64,000 nt of DNA from Coriaria nepalensis (GCA_027186245.1 CP114499.1:8065001-8129000), one strand, 5' to 3'. Positions 21,169 to 33,834 are shown, counted from the first letter of the stretch. Numbers and translations: made by a program. The notes: generated from the letters alone by a model not told the origin.

Positions 21169-23359
21169 ATGGAGAGCTATAACCAAGTAAGATATAATAA
21201 TAGCTGTAAAACAGAAGGGTCCAAAACTACACATATAATACGACATAGCTTTTAAGCTTCTCAATTGTAACAAGTAACCTGGAAAAGGCAGCAGCAGCTT
21301 CCTCGCTATGTTCTCACATATGATTATGATGTGTGTTTAGAGGAGATGAGATTTGCATGAAAGTGAAAGTTAAAAGTGTCCATCTTTTCTCTTCTTTCCT
21401 TATCCCAACCCTTTAATTATTAAACGGCATCTTAAGAATAGTTTATTTCTTTCCCTCTCTTCTTTGTTCAAAGCAAAGCATCTCACTCTCTCTAAAAAAA
21501 ATAAAATTAAAAAAAAAAAAAAAAAAAAAAAGGAAAAGAAAAGAAAAGGCATATGTCTAGCTAGAGAATAGAATAATTAAACAGTGAAGGATTGTGGTTG
21601 CTGGATGGACAGGCTTTATAAAGGCAAGAATGAATGGGAGGAAAAAGTTGTCCTAATTTTGACATGACAGCCTTGTTTATGTAAAAAAGGCAAAAATGTA
21701 AGTTACGTACCACAAACACAAGATAAGGTCCTTTTTTTTACTTAAAAGTTGTCATTATTTATTATGTCTGTGCCCCTTTTATTTTCACTCAAACAATATA
21801 ACTTTTGAAAAAGAGACCTGACATCATTCTAATTATGAATGGCTAACCTTAATTAAAATACATAATCTCTGCACTAATCAGCCCCACCCTAATTGCTTGC
21901 GAGCAATTAAAATCGCTTTCGGCCGTGGCATATTTCTTGTTGAAGAGGTTTATTCTACTAAATAAACAAACTTATTTGGGCCAATTGAATTGAATGGAAG
22001 GAAGGCCCATCTACATGGCAGGGCTGTAGGGTGGAAGCCCACAAAGCCCAATGTACAGTGTAGCCCATTGTATCCAAAGATTACGACTGGGAAATGGACT
22101 CTCTTATTCCGTTTACTGAAACCGACGGCGAGGAAAAGAGGAACAGAACTAATTGTCATAGTATTCAATCTCCTCCTTATGTTTATATAATAATATTTCA
22201 GTTATTTATTTTAATTTAAAAATTAAAAAATATTATGTGATAAAATAAAAATAAAAGTATAAGTTTATTGAAAATCGATTGAAATATAATTAATTTATAA
22301 GTTGTATTTATTTATAATCACGATTAATCTCTCTCTTTTTTCCTATTCAGACCGAGTTCTCGATTTAGAAATAAATATATTTGGAGACCAATATTCGATT
22401 ATAGGTAGAAAACTCATATTGAGTTCCTCCAGACCGAGTTCTCGATCCAAACAGAAACATGCGAGTTCCTAATATTTCAATCTGTGCATTTCAGACTGAT
22501 ATGTGATATCTCGGTCTATGTACTACATGTAAGATTCCGGTCTGCGTATCTCATATCGATATCTCACATGTCGGTCTGAAGAAAGAAGATGAAGAATTCA
22601 GTCTAGAAATGAAGCTCGGTTTGTAAAAAAAAATAAATTAAACTAAATCTAAGAAAATATTTCGGTCTAGAAAATGAGTTATGTCTGAAGAAATTGAACT
22701 TAGTCTACGAAAGTATAAGAACTCGGTCTGAAAGTGATTTTGATATATTGTATAAAAAAAAAATTATCAATCTATTAAATATCTTATACAGTTTATGTGT
22801 CAAGTATCTTATATGATTTTATATATTAATTATATAACTTTTTAAATTAAAATAAGTAATTTTGATATAATATATTTTAATTATTAAATAAATAATAAAA
22901 AAAAAGACCGAAATTCATATATATCTATATATATATAAGCAAAAACTGACAACGAAATAATAAATGAATCTGTTCTTTTCTTTTAGGAGCGGATAAAGTG
23001 GAGGAGAATCTGACAAGAATCACTTCACTTTCGTTGACAACTGTGTCCGAACTAACGAATATATGAACATAATGTTTCAATCTTTTGCATGACGTATGCA
23101 TGTGATCATATGTTGCTACACAACCCACATCCGTTCCATTGTCGATGATTGATCTCTACTCAGCTCTTAGTTCGGGCTACAAATATTTTTCATCAATGCA
23201 AATTAATACGAGTTTAAGAGCTACAGACATGTAACTGCGTACCCACACATCTACGGTTGGCCTTAATTGTAAGAAGGAAGCATGTTAGTATTAAATAATT
23301 TGTGGATAAGCACTACTACTAACATGGTCCACATTCATATATGCAAATTTATAATTACA
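21169..23359. other. Intergenic between the two hAT-type elements
   Basis: No gene is seen. It contains a poly-A tract near 21507-21531, a cluster of CGGTCTG-type motifs (22348-22735, listed separately) and AT-rich DNA. Confidence 0.45.
22348..22735. repeat. Cluster of degenerate CGGTCTG / CAGACCG motifs
   Basis: CAGACCGAGTTCTCGAT occurs at 22348 and again at 22430. The reverse form CGGTCT(G/A) follows at about 22512, 22539, 22572, 22664 and 22723, with weaker relatives near 22600, 22617 and 22682. Several are followed by GAAGAA or AGAAA. The spacing is irregular, so this is not a simple microsatellite. Origin unknown. Confidence 0.6.
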
Positions 23360-23367
23360 GTAACAGC

Positions 23368-24028
23368 TAGGAGTGAGCCAGAGGATCGGATTTGACTTTT
23401 TTTAAGATAATTTAATTTATATTATATAGATAGTATTAAATATTATAATGAAACATTATTATATTTAATTAAAAAATTTATATATATATATATATATAAT
23501 TAATAGGAAAATTAATTATTATTTAAGAAATAATTAATTAAATTTTGTATTTAAAAAATAATAAATATAAACTTAATAAATTAATAATAATAATAATAAA
23601 TATAATTAACAAAAAAAAATGAAAATTTAAAAATATCTTTTTTATTTATTCAATTGAGCAATTACTTCATGTATTTAAGGAAAAATAATATACCAAATAA
23701 ATAAATGGAAAATTATACTTTAAGGAAAATTGAATGTAAAAGTAAAAAATTAAGAGTTAAAAGTAATTTAATCAAATATAATAAAATGCTTGACATGAAA
23801 AAAAAAATTATATTCATTAAAAGAAATATGTAGGGAAAAAAATTATCTTAAATTAAAATATAAAAACTTAATATTTTAAAAAATAATCAGATTCAATCAA
23901 ATTAAATATCTCATATAATTTTAATATTAATATATTATATTAAGAAATTATCCGAAATGAAAATATGAATATATTATATCAAATTATAATTTGACTCGAT
24001 CGAATTAGATCACTTTTGCTCATCTCTA
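23368..24028. mobile_element. Non-autonomous hAT-type element, about 661 bp
   Basis: The left end reads TAGGAGTGAGCC and the right end, outward on the minus strand, TAGAGATGAGCA (8 of 12 identical). The flanks GTAACAGC (23360-23367) and GTAACAAG (24029-24036) agree in six of eight bases, consistent with an aged 8-bp target duplication. The interior is extremely AT-rich with no coding potential. Confidence 0.6.
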
Positions 24029-24036
24029 GTAACAAG

Positions 24037-25123
24037 CATTACACAATATAATATGTAGGCCATGAAAATATCCAAGATATGCGTAGGCGTAGCGGAATTG
24101 TTATTTGGTCGGGACGAGCTTGCTTATCTTGATAATTGACAATCCGTATCATGATCTTCGATGTTTGGTGTATAGTTTCTTGAAATAATAATTGAGTTGG
24201 GTGGTGCCGTGAGGGATGATTACAGAAGGAAACTAAAAGCGATCAATCAACAATGCCATGTGCTTATGACTCATTTCATTTGTTCTTATTCAACGACATC
24301 ATGTCTTCAAAGCTTTTATTATCCCACTAACATAAAAGCCCACATCTTTCCTCATTCAACTTAATGAAGGGGGGGTTTTGTTGATTGATTGAATGAATCA
24401 ACAAAACCCCCTTCATTAAGTTGAATGAGTTGATTGAATGAATCAACAAAACCCCCTTCATTAAGTTGAATGAGTTGATTGAATGAATCAACAAAACCCC
24501 CTTCATTAAGTTGAATGAGTTGATTGAATGAATCAACAAAACCCTTTTCATTTTTGAACTATTTTTCCACCAAATTTTATGACCATTTTCTCTTCCATTC
24601 TCATTCACGAATGAATAACCAATAGTCCCAGTTGAAGAGCTACTATATCAATATCGCATCTAGGTTTGAAATTATGGGGCAAAACAAATTAATATTACAA
24701 CGGCCATATTTGACATTAAGCAATTTAAATGCAGCTCAATAAGAGAGATCAACTTTATAAGTTATATATATATATGTATATTAGTCACACGTCACTTTTA
24801 CTCATTCAACTTTAATTCGAATTGAGGGATCGATAATGACAGATTTAGTCCGCCAAAAGCCTTAATTGAAAAAGTTATTACATAAAATATACTTATTACC
24901 CTGTTAAATTATCGGACAATCATTCAATAAAACAAACTAAAATTTTTCTCTACTCTCACCAAAGCCACGGCGGCGCCACCACTCTTCACTGTCTTGCCTA
25001 ACCAACAAACACTTTAAAACAAGTAGTGTCCTCCCGCACTTAATCGCGCCACCAATCACCGCCGAATTTGAATCGATGAACCGACGATTAGTTTATTCCC
25101 AAACTAAGAAAAGATTAAATTGA
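24037..25123. other. Intergenic with a 45-bp minisatellite
   Basis: No gene is seen. The minisatellite at 24351-24545 is listed separately. The remainder is unremarkable, with TA-rich DNA at 24760-24780. Confidence 0.5.
24351..24545. repeat. 45-bp minisatellite with an inverted first copy
   Basis: The word AATCAACAAAACCCCCTTCA starts at 24396, 24441 and 24486, and a shortened copy starts at 24531, giving an exact 45-bp period. At 24351-24386 the same sequence lies in inverse orientation, so the locus can fold into a hairpin. On the minus strand the repeat translates to a 15-residue period (LLIHSINSFNLMKGV), because 45 is divisible by three. No other sign of a gene is seen. Confidence 0.92.
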
Positions 25124-26533
25124 TTAGCCATTATTACAAGTCTGTTTCCTAAAACCAAGTCTCGCATTGGCTAAATCATACTCCACGAAAAGGTTCTGCT
25201 GCTGGAAAGCGCCAAAAATTATCGCTGGGCCGACGCCAACTACTTGTGGCCCCACCACCTTATCCGTCACGAGCGTCAAACAAACCTGGCCGGAGCTACT
25301 CACTAGAGCGAAGTAATTCGTCAACGGCAATTCTAATTTAGCGCCACCTTTGAACTGGAAAACTAATTCCGGGAAATTTACCGTTTGAACCTTCGAAATG
25401 TCAAAGCACGGTCTTAAGCCGGTCCGAGCTTCTAAAGCGAAAGCTCTTGTATAATTACTCATCTGTTTCTCAAACTCTTTTGCCACAGGTTCGAAAACCG
25501 GGTTTTCAAGAAATGTGAAGGTCGAACCGGAGTCAATGATTGTCCCACCGTTACCGTCTTCATCAGGTACCAGATATTTAAATGGTACTTTAACGGCGTT
25601 ACCACCGACAATGATTTTACGAAGGTTAACGTAGTAATATTCTTTAAAAGCAGAGTTTTCCGTCAACGGGTTTTTGCGGAACGGCGTGTAGGTGACACTA
25701 TCGGTCTTGGCATCGCCGGAGTGAGAGCTGAAGTCGAGAGTGAGGTCACTTGTCACCGGCGAGTCGTCTAACCGGCGGGAAAGAAGGCAGTAGGAGAATT
25801 TCTTAAGACCCAGCTGATTCGGCAGCGATTCGGGTCCACGACCGAACCCGGCAATTCCGGCAGGTTGATGGATCGATAGAAACGAACATCCAACGATAAA
25901 ACCAGCGACCTTCTTCTTCGGCAAGTTAAGCGTATCGGAGAGCAAAAGTCCGGCGGTAATGCCAGAACCGTACTGAATCACGTAACTCGGACAGGATTGC
26001 GTACAGTTCTGTGTCTTCACGTCGCATTTCTGGCATTTGGATTTCACATTGGGCCCTATGACGAGCTCACATTTGGGATTCTGGCAGCCGATGATTTTTG
26101 AGGAAGAGGATTGCTTCGGGATGAAGGTAGGGAGTTTGCTGGGGTCCACATTGGGGAAGGAGCAGTTGGAACAGAAGTAGCGGGAAGTGCAGGGGAACCA
26201 GACGAGGCTGCTTCCTGTGTCGAAGATGAAAGGGAGGGATTGCGGGGGAGTTCCGAAGCTGAGGGAGACTGAGTAAGCGCCATAGCTATGGGCAGAGAGA
26301 GGTATTTTGGGGGAGGGTGGGGTTTTTTTTGGATATTTGAGGTGGTGGGCTCTGGTTAGGGATGAAGAGGATAGGGAGATGAGGGTTTGGATTGGATCTG
26401 ACTGGAGGTGGGAGGGAGTGGAGGGGAAGGAGGAAAGGGGTATTTTGGTGGTGGTGGCTGTGGCGGAGGAGAGGGAGAGGATGGTGAAAAGAGAGAGGAG
26501 GAGCGGGTGTGAGGAAGAATAAGAGGGCGCCAT
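25124..26533 (-). CDS. Plant A1 (pepsin-type) aspartyl protease
   Basis: This is a single-exon gene for 469 residues. The start MAPSYSSSHP at 26533 was chosen because it is followed at once by a hydrophobic signal-peptide stretch (about 11-26). The frame extends further up, but without a signal at its beginning. The two catalytic motifs are DTGSS (105-109) and DSGST (334-338). A Cys-rich insert between about 119 and 181 is typical of atypical or nucellin-like plant proteases. The likely homologue in the Arabidopsis block is At3g52500. The protein is probably secreted, to the wall or apoplast; its substrate is unknown. A TA repeat at 26631-26658 lies about 100 bp upstream and may serve as the TATA region. 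No damage is seen. Confidence 0.93.
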   Translation of the reverse strand: MAPSYSSSHPLLLSLFTILSLSSATATTTKIPLSSFPSTPSHLQSDPIQTLISLSSSSLTRAHHLKYPKKTPPSPKIPLSAHSYGAYSVSLSFGTPPQSLPFIFDTGSSLVWFPCTSRYFCSNCSFPNVDPSKLPTFIPKQSSSSKIIGCQNPKCELVIGPNVKSKCQKCDVKTQNCTQSCPSYVIQYGSGITAGLLLSDTLNLPKKKVAGFIVGCSFLSIHQPAGIAGFGRGPESLPNQLGLKKFSYCLLSRRLDDSPVTSDLTLDFSSHSGDAKTDSVTYTPFRKNPLTENSAFKEYYYVNLRKIIVGGNAVKVPFKYLVPDEDGNGGTIIDSGSTFTFLENPVFEPVAKEFEKQMSNYTRAFALEARTGLRPCFDISKVQTVNFPELVFQFKGGAKLELPLTNYFALVSSSGQVCLTLVTDKVVGPQVVGVGPAIIFGAFQQQNLFVEYDLANARLGFRKQTCNNG

Positions 26534-28985
26534 AGATTTCTGTGGGTATACAGAAGGGAGTAGTGATGAAGCAATCATGTATGATTTGTGATTGTGAAAG
26601 TACCTTTTTTGTTTTTCTAACTTCATATATGATTATATATTTATATATATATATATATGTCTTTTTTTCCCTCTCTCTCTCTCAAGAAGACAGAGATGCA
26701 GCTGAGAGAGAAACAAAGGCGGGCTTCTTAGGTGTAACTGTTAAGAAACAAGTGGCATCACTATTATGTAGATTTACCGACATGCCATCTTGGTTTACGC
26801 CCAACTTTTGACGCTGGTAGCTTGAACATCATCAAAGAAAGAAGTCAAGAACCATTTCGTGCTTTGTCATATTACCGTTGAATTATGTCAAGACACATGC
26901 TTGGAAGGGGTAATTCAGTAACATGAAGAAAATCCAACGTCTAAATAATGGGTCTAGAAAATGTAGGAGACGCATCTGCATTTTTGGTCCTATTATCACA
27001 AGACAACGTCACAAGCCAAGGTTAAATGATATATGGACTTGTGTACCGTTGAGAATTGAGAAACTTCAAACATTCGGGGGGACCCTCCACAAATTGAGTT
27101 TGTCTGAAAGTGGACTGGGTTTAACTGAACCAGCCCATCACGTGAATACGGGTCCCAAATGGATACAAAAAAGGCTCCCGTCATTCTCACCCCTCGTGAA
27201 CCCATTCATTTTTGTACCCAACATATCCAACAACGCTCCGCTGACTTTACCTCGGCGTTTGTCCTATTCTATTTGATGATGGGCTTGGGCTTTTTTGCTT
27301 ATGTACCAGCCCAGCTGCTTTGTACAAGATTTGAAATGTAGGTAAATCCACTTCAAAATAGGCTTGGCTGCATCTCTAGGCTAGCCCATCATAAAACCAT
27401 CGTACTAATCAACTAAGCCTATCCGACATGTCCTAGATTAAGACCGGCCCATTATTATTCTCATCCGGTTGTGATTTTTGGGCTTCCTTATCCAGTCTAT
27501 GATGGTGGCACAGTTAGGTGGGACGTACCTGAGGCTGAAAAGTAAAAACATCCGGTCTGTGTTGTGTAACTTGTTCCTTAACCAATCGAGTAATCTAAAT
27601 GAAGATCAGAGTATTCGTTGTTATGATTACGGCAAGATGCTGACACGTCATATCACGCTACTTACAGATCCGAAGGGTAATAGGCCAATCAGGAAGAGAC
27701 AAATCAGTCTAGCACAAATTTTAGCCAGCGAACCCCAGGGAAGGAAAGAGGCATTCCAAGTACAAAAAGGCTACTACAACAAGTCTAGAAGTAGAACAAG
27801 TGCAGATGTAATCAACTAAAGAACCGTCAAAGTTTGATATTGAAAATAACGAGGTGATCCATCCCTATCACATTTTACGTTAACTCACACGTGTCGATTA
27901 GTTAGATGCAAAGAAGCCCTCATAAAATCTGGTTCCACATTTTCTGTCGGCAGCACCCGTTCAGAGACTTGAGAGAGAGAGAGAGAGAGAGGTGACTATC
28001 TGTCTGTCTCTCTCCTCTAGCCTATTCACTCTAATCTCTACCTAGTGATCCGTCGCACGTGTGTCCCTATGAGTCCAAGGCCAACAAAAAAAAAACGACC
28101 AGTTCAACCCCCAATCGTGGGTCCCACTTGATTTGTCGAGGTATGGAAGAGGGCGTGGGCCTAGGGGCCCTACTACACAAGCTTAATAAGGAAATGCAGC
28201 ATGCGGCTTGAGACTTTCATCTTGAATATTTAACGGTAATGGAAGAGCTTACTAAGTAGTTAATAGAGAGTATAAGGTCGGCATTTGAACTAGTTCCGTA
28301 AACGAACTATGAACAATATTTTGGCACGTGCAATTTTACGCCAACTGCTACAAATTTATCTTATAAAAAAGACGGGGCTGGAACGGCGCAAATTGGATAT
28401 TGTCTTTGTTGACAAATTCATTTGTTGGCGTTGACCAGGTTTGAGCCCTACGACTTTCTTGAAACGGTGGAAACATGCATTTGCGTTGCTTTGATCAAAA
28501 CCATTTATCTTTTGAAAATTATTTTGTAATTTATCTGACATTATTTAGTATAAAAGTTTTTAATTAATTTATAAATTAAATAATTTTTTAAGAAAATACA
28601 TTTTAAAATTTATTAATTTATAATATTATCAAAATTAGATTTTAAATAAATATATTTATATTTTATTTATAAGTGTTATATGTTTATAAATAAATTTTTT
28701 AATTAATTTATAAATTCAAAATTTTATATTTCTCTGTAATATTTTTTAAAATATCAATTTATCGTATTATTAAAATTAGATAAATATCCTTCATTTAATA
28801 AGATTTGAGAATAATAAACTCATAAATAAAATAAGTTATTAAAAATCATTATATATCAATTTTTTAATAAAATAATTATATTTAATTTATAAAATAATAA
28901 TTTCAATTTTTTTTTCTATAAATTTTTTAATAAAATAAATTTATACATTTATCAAATTATATATTTTTCACGAGCGAGTAATAAG

Positions 28986-28987
<2 letters not shown>
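26534..28987. other. Intergenic, no gene recognised
   Basis: Open frames at 26923-27276 and 27478-27819 have no recognisable family. The stretch holds a GA microsatellite (27971-27991) and a very AT-rich segment (about 28540-28980). Confidence 0.45.
27971..27991. repeat. GA microsatellite
   Basis: A GA run of about 21 bases. Confidence 0.9.

Positions 28988-29020
<33 letters not shown>
28988..29020. repeat. Poly-A tract of about 33 bases
   Basis: An uninterrupted A run directly after a 450-bp AT-rich segment. It could be the tail of a retroposed sequence, but I recognise no such sequence beside it. Confidence 0.9.
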
Positions 29021-29022
<2 letters not shown>

Positions 29023-29604
29023 GGCAAAGTTTATAACTGGTGGCCATAATAGCTAATTGCATGCATGGTATACTATTCATTTCGAAAGTCAAGAAGGTGT
29101 TAATCAATTAATTAATATTTTTTGTTCATGCGTATAAAGCTGCTGTAGAGTTTTTTTCCCTAAATCCAAACTTTAGTGATGGTCAGTTGATGATCCCCGT
29201 AGGATCATCGAGTGAACATGGGCCGTATGATCACGATTACTCGAGTTTTCTAATTTCTATATTTTCTGGGGTTTAACTGTGATTTGACGCACATCAATCA
29301 ATCCAACAGAGCACTACACGATTCAAGCAATAATTGAAAAAGATACATCCATTCGCACAGGGTAAAGACAATCATCATTACACTTCGAAAGGTTTATCTC
29401 ACATCAGTCGATTACAATCTCCTTTTTTCCTATTCAGCTAGTTCTATACGATCTTAATTCCAAACCTACTAATATTTTCCTATGCCTGCAAATTGCACCC
29501 TTCCCGCCAATATTTTGTAAGGATAGACACTTTCCCGTACATGGCCTGCTCAAAATTCCAACTATTCAGTATTCACATTAAAAATAAGTTGGTATGTTAT
29601 ATTC

Positions 29605-29644
<40 letters not shown>

Positions 29645-30082
29645 CCTTATGTTATAATGTAAATGTCTCAAAAATAAAAATGCCAATGCATGATAGTTTT
29701 CATGGAATTGATCGAGTAAATTGAGGTTTAAACCACTAGAGAAGTTAAAATATAATTATTCTCCAAATATGATCAGAGGTCCCTGTTTGGACTTTGGACC
29801 ATCATTGGCCAGGCCACCGCCCTTTAGAATCGAAACAAACTATAAACAAATTTTGCTCAGATCATTTTTATCGAAGCTTTGTAAATTTTTTCGCGTGGGA
29901 AAATTTGAGTCATGGACTCATCATGTGGTCCACGAAAAAAAAAAACAATCCTAACAAAGCAAAGTTGAATACTCCGCTTGCCATTGATTTGGTAGGTTAG
30001 TCTTCAAAAGGCATATTTGATGTTAATTAAGTTTATTGTTGTTAGGGGAGATTAGAATATAATTACATAGTGATTAATTATT

Positions 30083-30113
<31 letters not shown>

Positions 30114-30833
30114 GACGTATGGCAAAATTATAATAAAAGAATATAGGTGAGGTAGAATTTTAAAAAATTCATAAATAATTCCTCAAGTTTGTCTTCACTG
30201 TGATCCATCCACATATAAGTATATTACTTCATTTGATAAATTATGGGCCCATATTTTAATCATTTGAAGTCGTCTCTCTACCATTCTTTGGATGATTTAA
30301 GAAAAAGGAAAACGATTTAAGTTAGGAATCGGAGGTTAAACTAACCATTAAGCTATAAACATAAAATATAGGATTGATATATGATCGGTTGTGTGAGATT
30401 TCGTCTAACTAGCTACTTCATACTGTTAATTATTCGTCACATGGATATATTAAAAATTGGTTGTGACCAGATAGAGAGAGATGGCGACAAGAAGTCGTGT
30501 TCACATGAAAGTACTTATCTTATGGAGGTTTATAATTAAATTGGTCAGACTTGGACCAGACGACCTTGTTGTGGAACTAGTTACAGCGAATCTGCTACAA
30601 GGCAAATGGATTCATATAGTAAGAGTATATAACACAATTAATCAATACAGGTTTTTGTGGCAAATGGGTCTTTGTTTAAAGTATATGTATCGTTTTCTAG
30701 AAGACACCTTACTAGCGGGATTATGGGATAATTTTACTTAAAATAATATAAATAAATTCCAAAAAATAAATCGACTATAATAATTGGTACAGTTCGTATG
30801 TTTCTCTAACCAGTTTCTTGGGATTTGAGGGAT
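29021..30833. other. Intergenic upstream of LOG gene
   Basis: No gene is seen. It holds TA microsatellites at 29606-29639 and about 30083-30107. The 86-codon frame at 30481 is not recognisable. Confidence 0.45.
29606..29639. repeat. TA microsatellite
   Basis: About 17 TA units. Confidence 0.95.
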
Positions 30834-30841
30834 TATATATA
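30834..30841 (+). promoter_or_regulatory. Candidate TATA box of LOG gene
   Basis: TATATATA lies about 130 bp before the LOG start codon. A GA-rich leader (about 30930-30960) lies in between. Confidence 0.5.
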
Positions 30842-30968
30842 CAAATACAAAGCACTCACTTCGTTTTCGTTCTCAACCATCCCCGTCTCACCTTCTCTTT
30901 TCTTTATCATCATTCCAAATTTAGCGAGACAGAGAGAGAGAGAGAGGAAAGGGAAGAAAGGTGAAAAC

Positions 30969-33834
30969 ATGGAAGAAACGAAGTCGAGGTTTAAGAGAAT
31001 CTGTGTTTTCTGTGGAAGCAGTTCTGGGAAGAAAAATAGTTACCAAGAAGCTGCCGTCGAGCTCGGCAAGGAAATGGTAACTTATTATATTTCATACCAT
31101 CTAGCTAATGTCTTCTGTTTTAGAATTTACAACCCTTAATCCAAAATGTCTTTCAGAATTTATTTATTGAAACATGTTTATGAACAAATGCAAGAATGTT
31201 TATTTATTAAATTGTTTATCAAATCGTACACATGTAACAGTTAACCTTATAGATACAAATTCGTTGTTTATTAAATTTTTTTTAATCAAAACTTTCGTTG
31301 ACAAATCTCAATCCAAACTCCTGCCTAATATGCTTATGTAGATTTCATTCACATTATTGGAAATTTACTATAATCTAACTGCAATCTAATATGGTTTTCA
31401 TTTGTTTAATTCACTTATAATCTTTATATGATGAAGAGGCGGATTGAAAGATGTAAGAGTTAAAATGGAAGAGACCAAGAGAAGGGTTAGGACTTAGGGT
31501 TTAGATCATGTTTGGCATGAGGGAGAGGGAGTGACTCATTGCTAGCTGTAACCTGTCTGTCTGTTGAGCAGCCTTTCTGCATGATCTCTTTTTCACGAAA
31601 ATCTTTATTAATACACTTCAAAATATAAATAAAAATTAATAATATAATGTTTTTCAACAGGGAACCAAACGTGCTCGCTTTGTATCATAACTCTTATGAG
31701 CGTGTTCGTTTCCCTCAATTTCTTTCTGTCGTTTTCTATATTTTTTTAACCTTCCCGAGCTTCCATGACTAAATTTACTGAATTACCTTCGTGCATAATT
31801 CTTATGAGTGTCTTGTTAGGGTTTTTTCAATGCATATTTATTTAACTAAACTCATGAGTCATGTGACTAAAGAATTGGGGCTGATTTCCAAAGTTTTGAA
31901 ATTTTGAATGTCTCTAAATGATGATAAAAGTCATAACCGTTGCATCTAAATTTTTAAAACCCAACTGTTGGTAGATTTTTGAGATCTCCAAACAGATGTT
32001 TGGAGATGTCATCACTCTCTCGTAGTTTGATGTAATGGAATAGAGAATGTTTTTAGTGATACGTGTTAATGGGGTTTTGTTTACGATGCTGTGTTTTTTT
32101 TTTTTCTTTCCTGAAGGTGGAGCGAAGGATTGATTTAGTCTATGGAGGTGGGAGCGTGGGCTTGATGGGTCTAGTTTCTCAGGCAGTTCATGATGGTGGG
32201 CGCCATGTTCTAGGGTCTCTCTCTCTCCTCCCTCTATATTGATTGATTGATGTGCAATTTTGTGTAATAAGTTTCTTTATTTTTATGTTAGTCTATACTC
32301 TATACTACCTTCTTGGAAAAATATACTCTATGAGGTGGGTATTGTGACTAGCCAACTACGAAAGCGGACATCATGGGATCAACTGCTGTGAAATTACGCA
32401 TTACCACCTTTTCTGCCCTCTCTTGTCTAATGGTGTCTTGTTCTTGAAGCTGATCCCACTTTGTCTGAAAGTGTATATTTTACTCATGATGTTTTAGTAA
32501 CCTTTTTTAAGATCAGTGGTAGTGTAAAGTCGATTGCCTTTTGATTTGCGAAATGTCAGCACTCCCTGTAACTTTAAAAGGCATCAAAAAAGCCTGTTTT
32601 CTTGGCTAAAATGCCTGTTGACTGTCTTTATTTTGTCCTTTTTTTTTTGGCAGGAAGGATTGAATTCATCTTTTCGATTATGCATATGACTAAGCTTTAG
32701 ACTTTTTGTTTTTTGGAATCAATCTGACTGATTTTTTTTCCCCTAATCCTCTATTCTACAGAATCATCCCAAGAACGCTAATGCCACAGGAGGTAATTTA
32801 CACTACAAAAAAAACTTGTGAAATGCATCTCAATCTGTTGATTATCAAGCTTGAATGTAAGCAACATGTCTCTATTCATGTTGTTGTAGATAACTGGTGT
32901 GAGTGTTGGAGAAGTGAAAGCTGTTTCCGACATGCACCAAAGGAAAGCCGAAATGGCTCGGCAAGCCGATGCCTTCATTGCCCTTCCTGGTAATTAATCA
33001 TCATTCAAATTTAGATAATACTATTTATCAATTGAGTTTATTATAAACACCAAATCGTTAATTATCTAAAGTTACAAGATCAAAATTGTAACCCAAGTAA
33101 GATCTGTTTGGATCAGGTGGTTATGGAACCCTTGAAGAGCTTCTGGAAGTCATTACTTGGGCTCAGCTTGGAATTCACCGCAAGCCCGTGAGTAAACAAT
33201 TCTATGGTTCCAAATTATAATTTGAATCTTGCAATCAATCGTTTCATCTTTGGAAGGGAGACAATAGAATATATTCACGTGAACATTAAATTATCCTCCA
33301 CATGGAAGGGATAGCCTGGTAGGATTTGAAGTATCTTCTTCTCCCTTTGAAAGGAAGGTGCTTGTTTTCCCCAAAAGAAGCTTTTTGTTATCATATGAAT
33401 ACTTTTAATATATACTCATTGCCTTATGCTTTATATTCTTCAAAGGTCTTGAATCCTTTTTGAATATTTATTTGCATATTTAATAAGATATGATTTAATA
33501 ATGTAGGTGGGTTTATTAAATGTGGACGGCTATTACAATTCGTTGCTATCTTTTGTCGATAAGGCCGTTGATGAAGGCTTCATCTCTCCTACCGCACGTC
33601 GCATTATAGTCTCTGCTCCAACTGCCAAGCTTCTAGTTAGACTACTTGAGGTATTTGCATATAGATAAAAGATAAAAAAGTAAAAAATTGAGTTCACTAC
33701 TTTTTTTCTAACCATCTTAAGTGTATTTGGCGGCACAGGAATATGAACCGGAGTGCGATGAAACAACGTCCAAGTTGGTGTGGGAAGAGGTGGATAGAAG
33801 TAGTTATGTGGCCGAATCGGAGGTCGCCACATGA
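30969..33834 (+). CDS. LOG: LOG cytokinin riboside 5'-monophosphate phosphoribohydrolase
   Basis: Seven exons join in frame: 30969-31076, 32117-32214, 32762-32792, 32890-32989, 33117-33187, 33507-33650 and 33739-33834. They give 215 residues, the normal family length. LOG enzymes release free active cytokinin from its nucleoside monophosphate in the cytosol. Landmarks are the opening [31 protein letters not shown], and the conserved PGGYGTLEE (about 112-120), which with the [11 protein letters not shown] helix belongs to the substrate site. All introns are GT-AG; the donor of intron 2 (GTCTCT) is weak. I place the gene in the LOG1/LOG3-like group by overall similarity, but the exact orthologue is unsure. 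The Arabidopsis members in the matching blocks are LOG2 and LOG7 (recalled). Confidence 0.94.

Noticed and set aside
24327..24608. Minus-strand 93-residue repeat protein with a 15-residue period
   Set aside because: It is fully explained by the 45-bp minisatellite; no other gene signal.
25124..26626. Longer N-terminus of the aspartyl protease
   Set aside because: The extra 31 residues push the signal peptide inside, so the downstream ATG is preferred.
27478..27819. Plus-strand 113-residue open frame
   Set aside because: No recognisable domain, poor coding look and no clear promoter or leader; kept as intergenic.
30481..30741. Plus-strand 86-residue frame starting MATRSRVHMKV
   Set aside because: No recognisable family and AT-rich surroundings; a chance frame is more likely.
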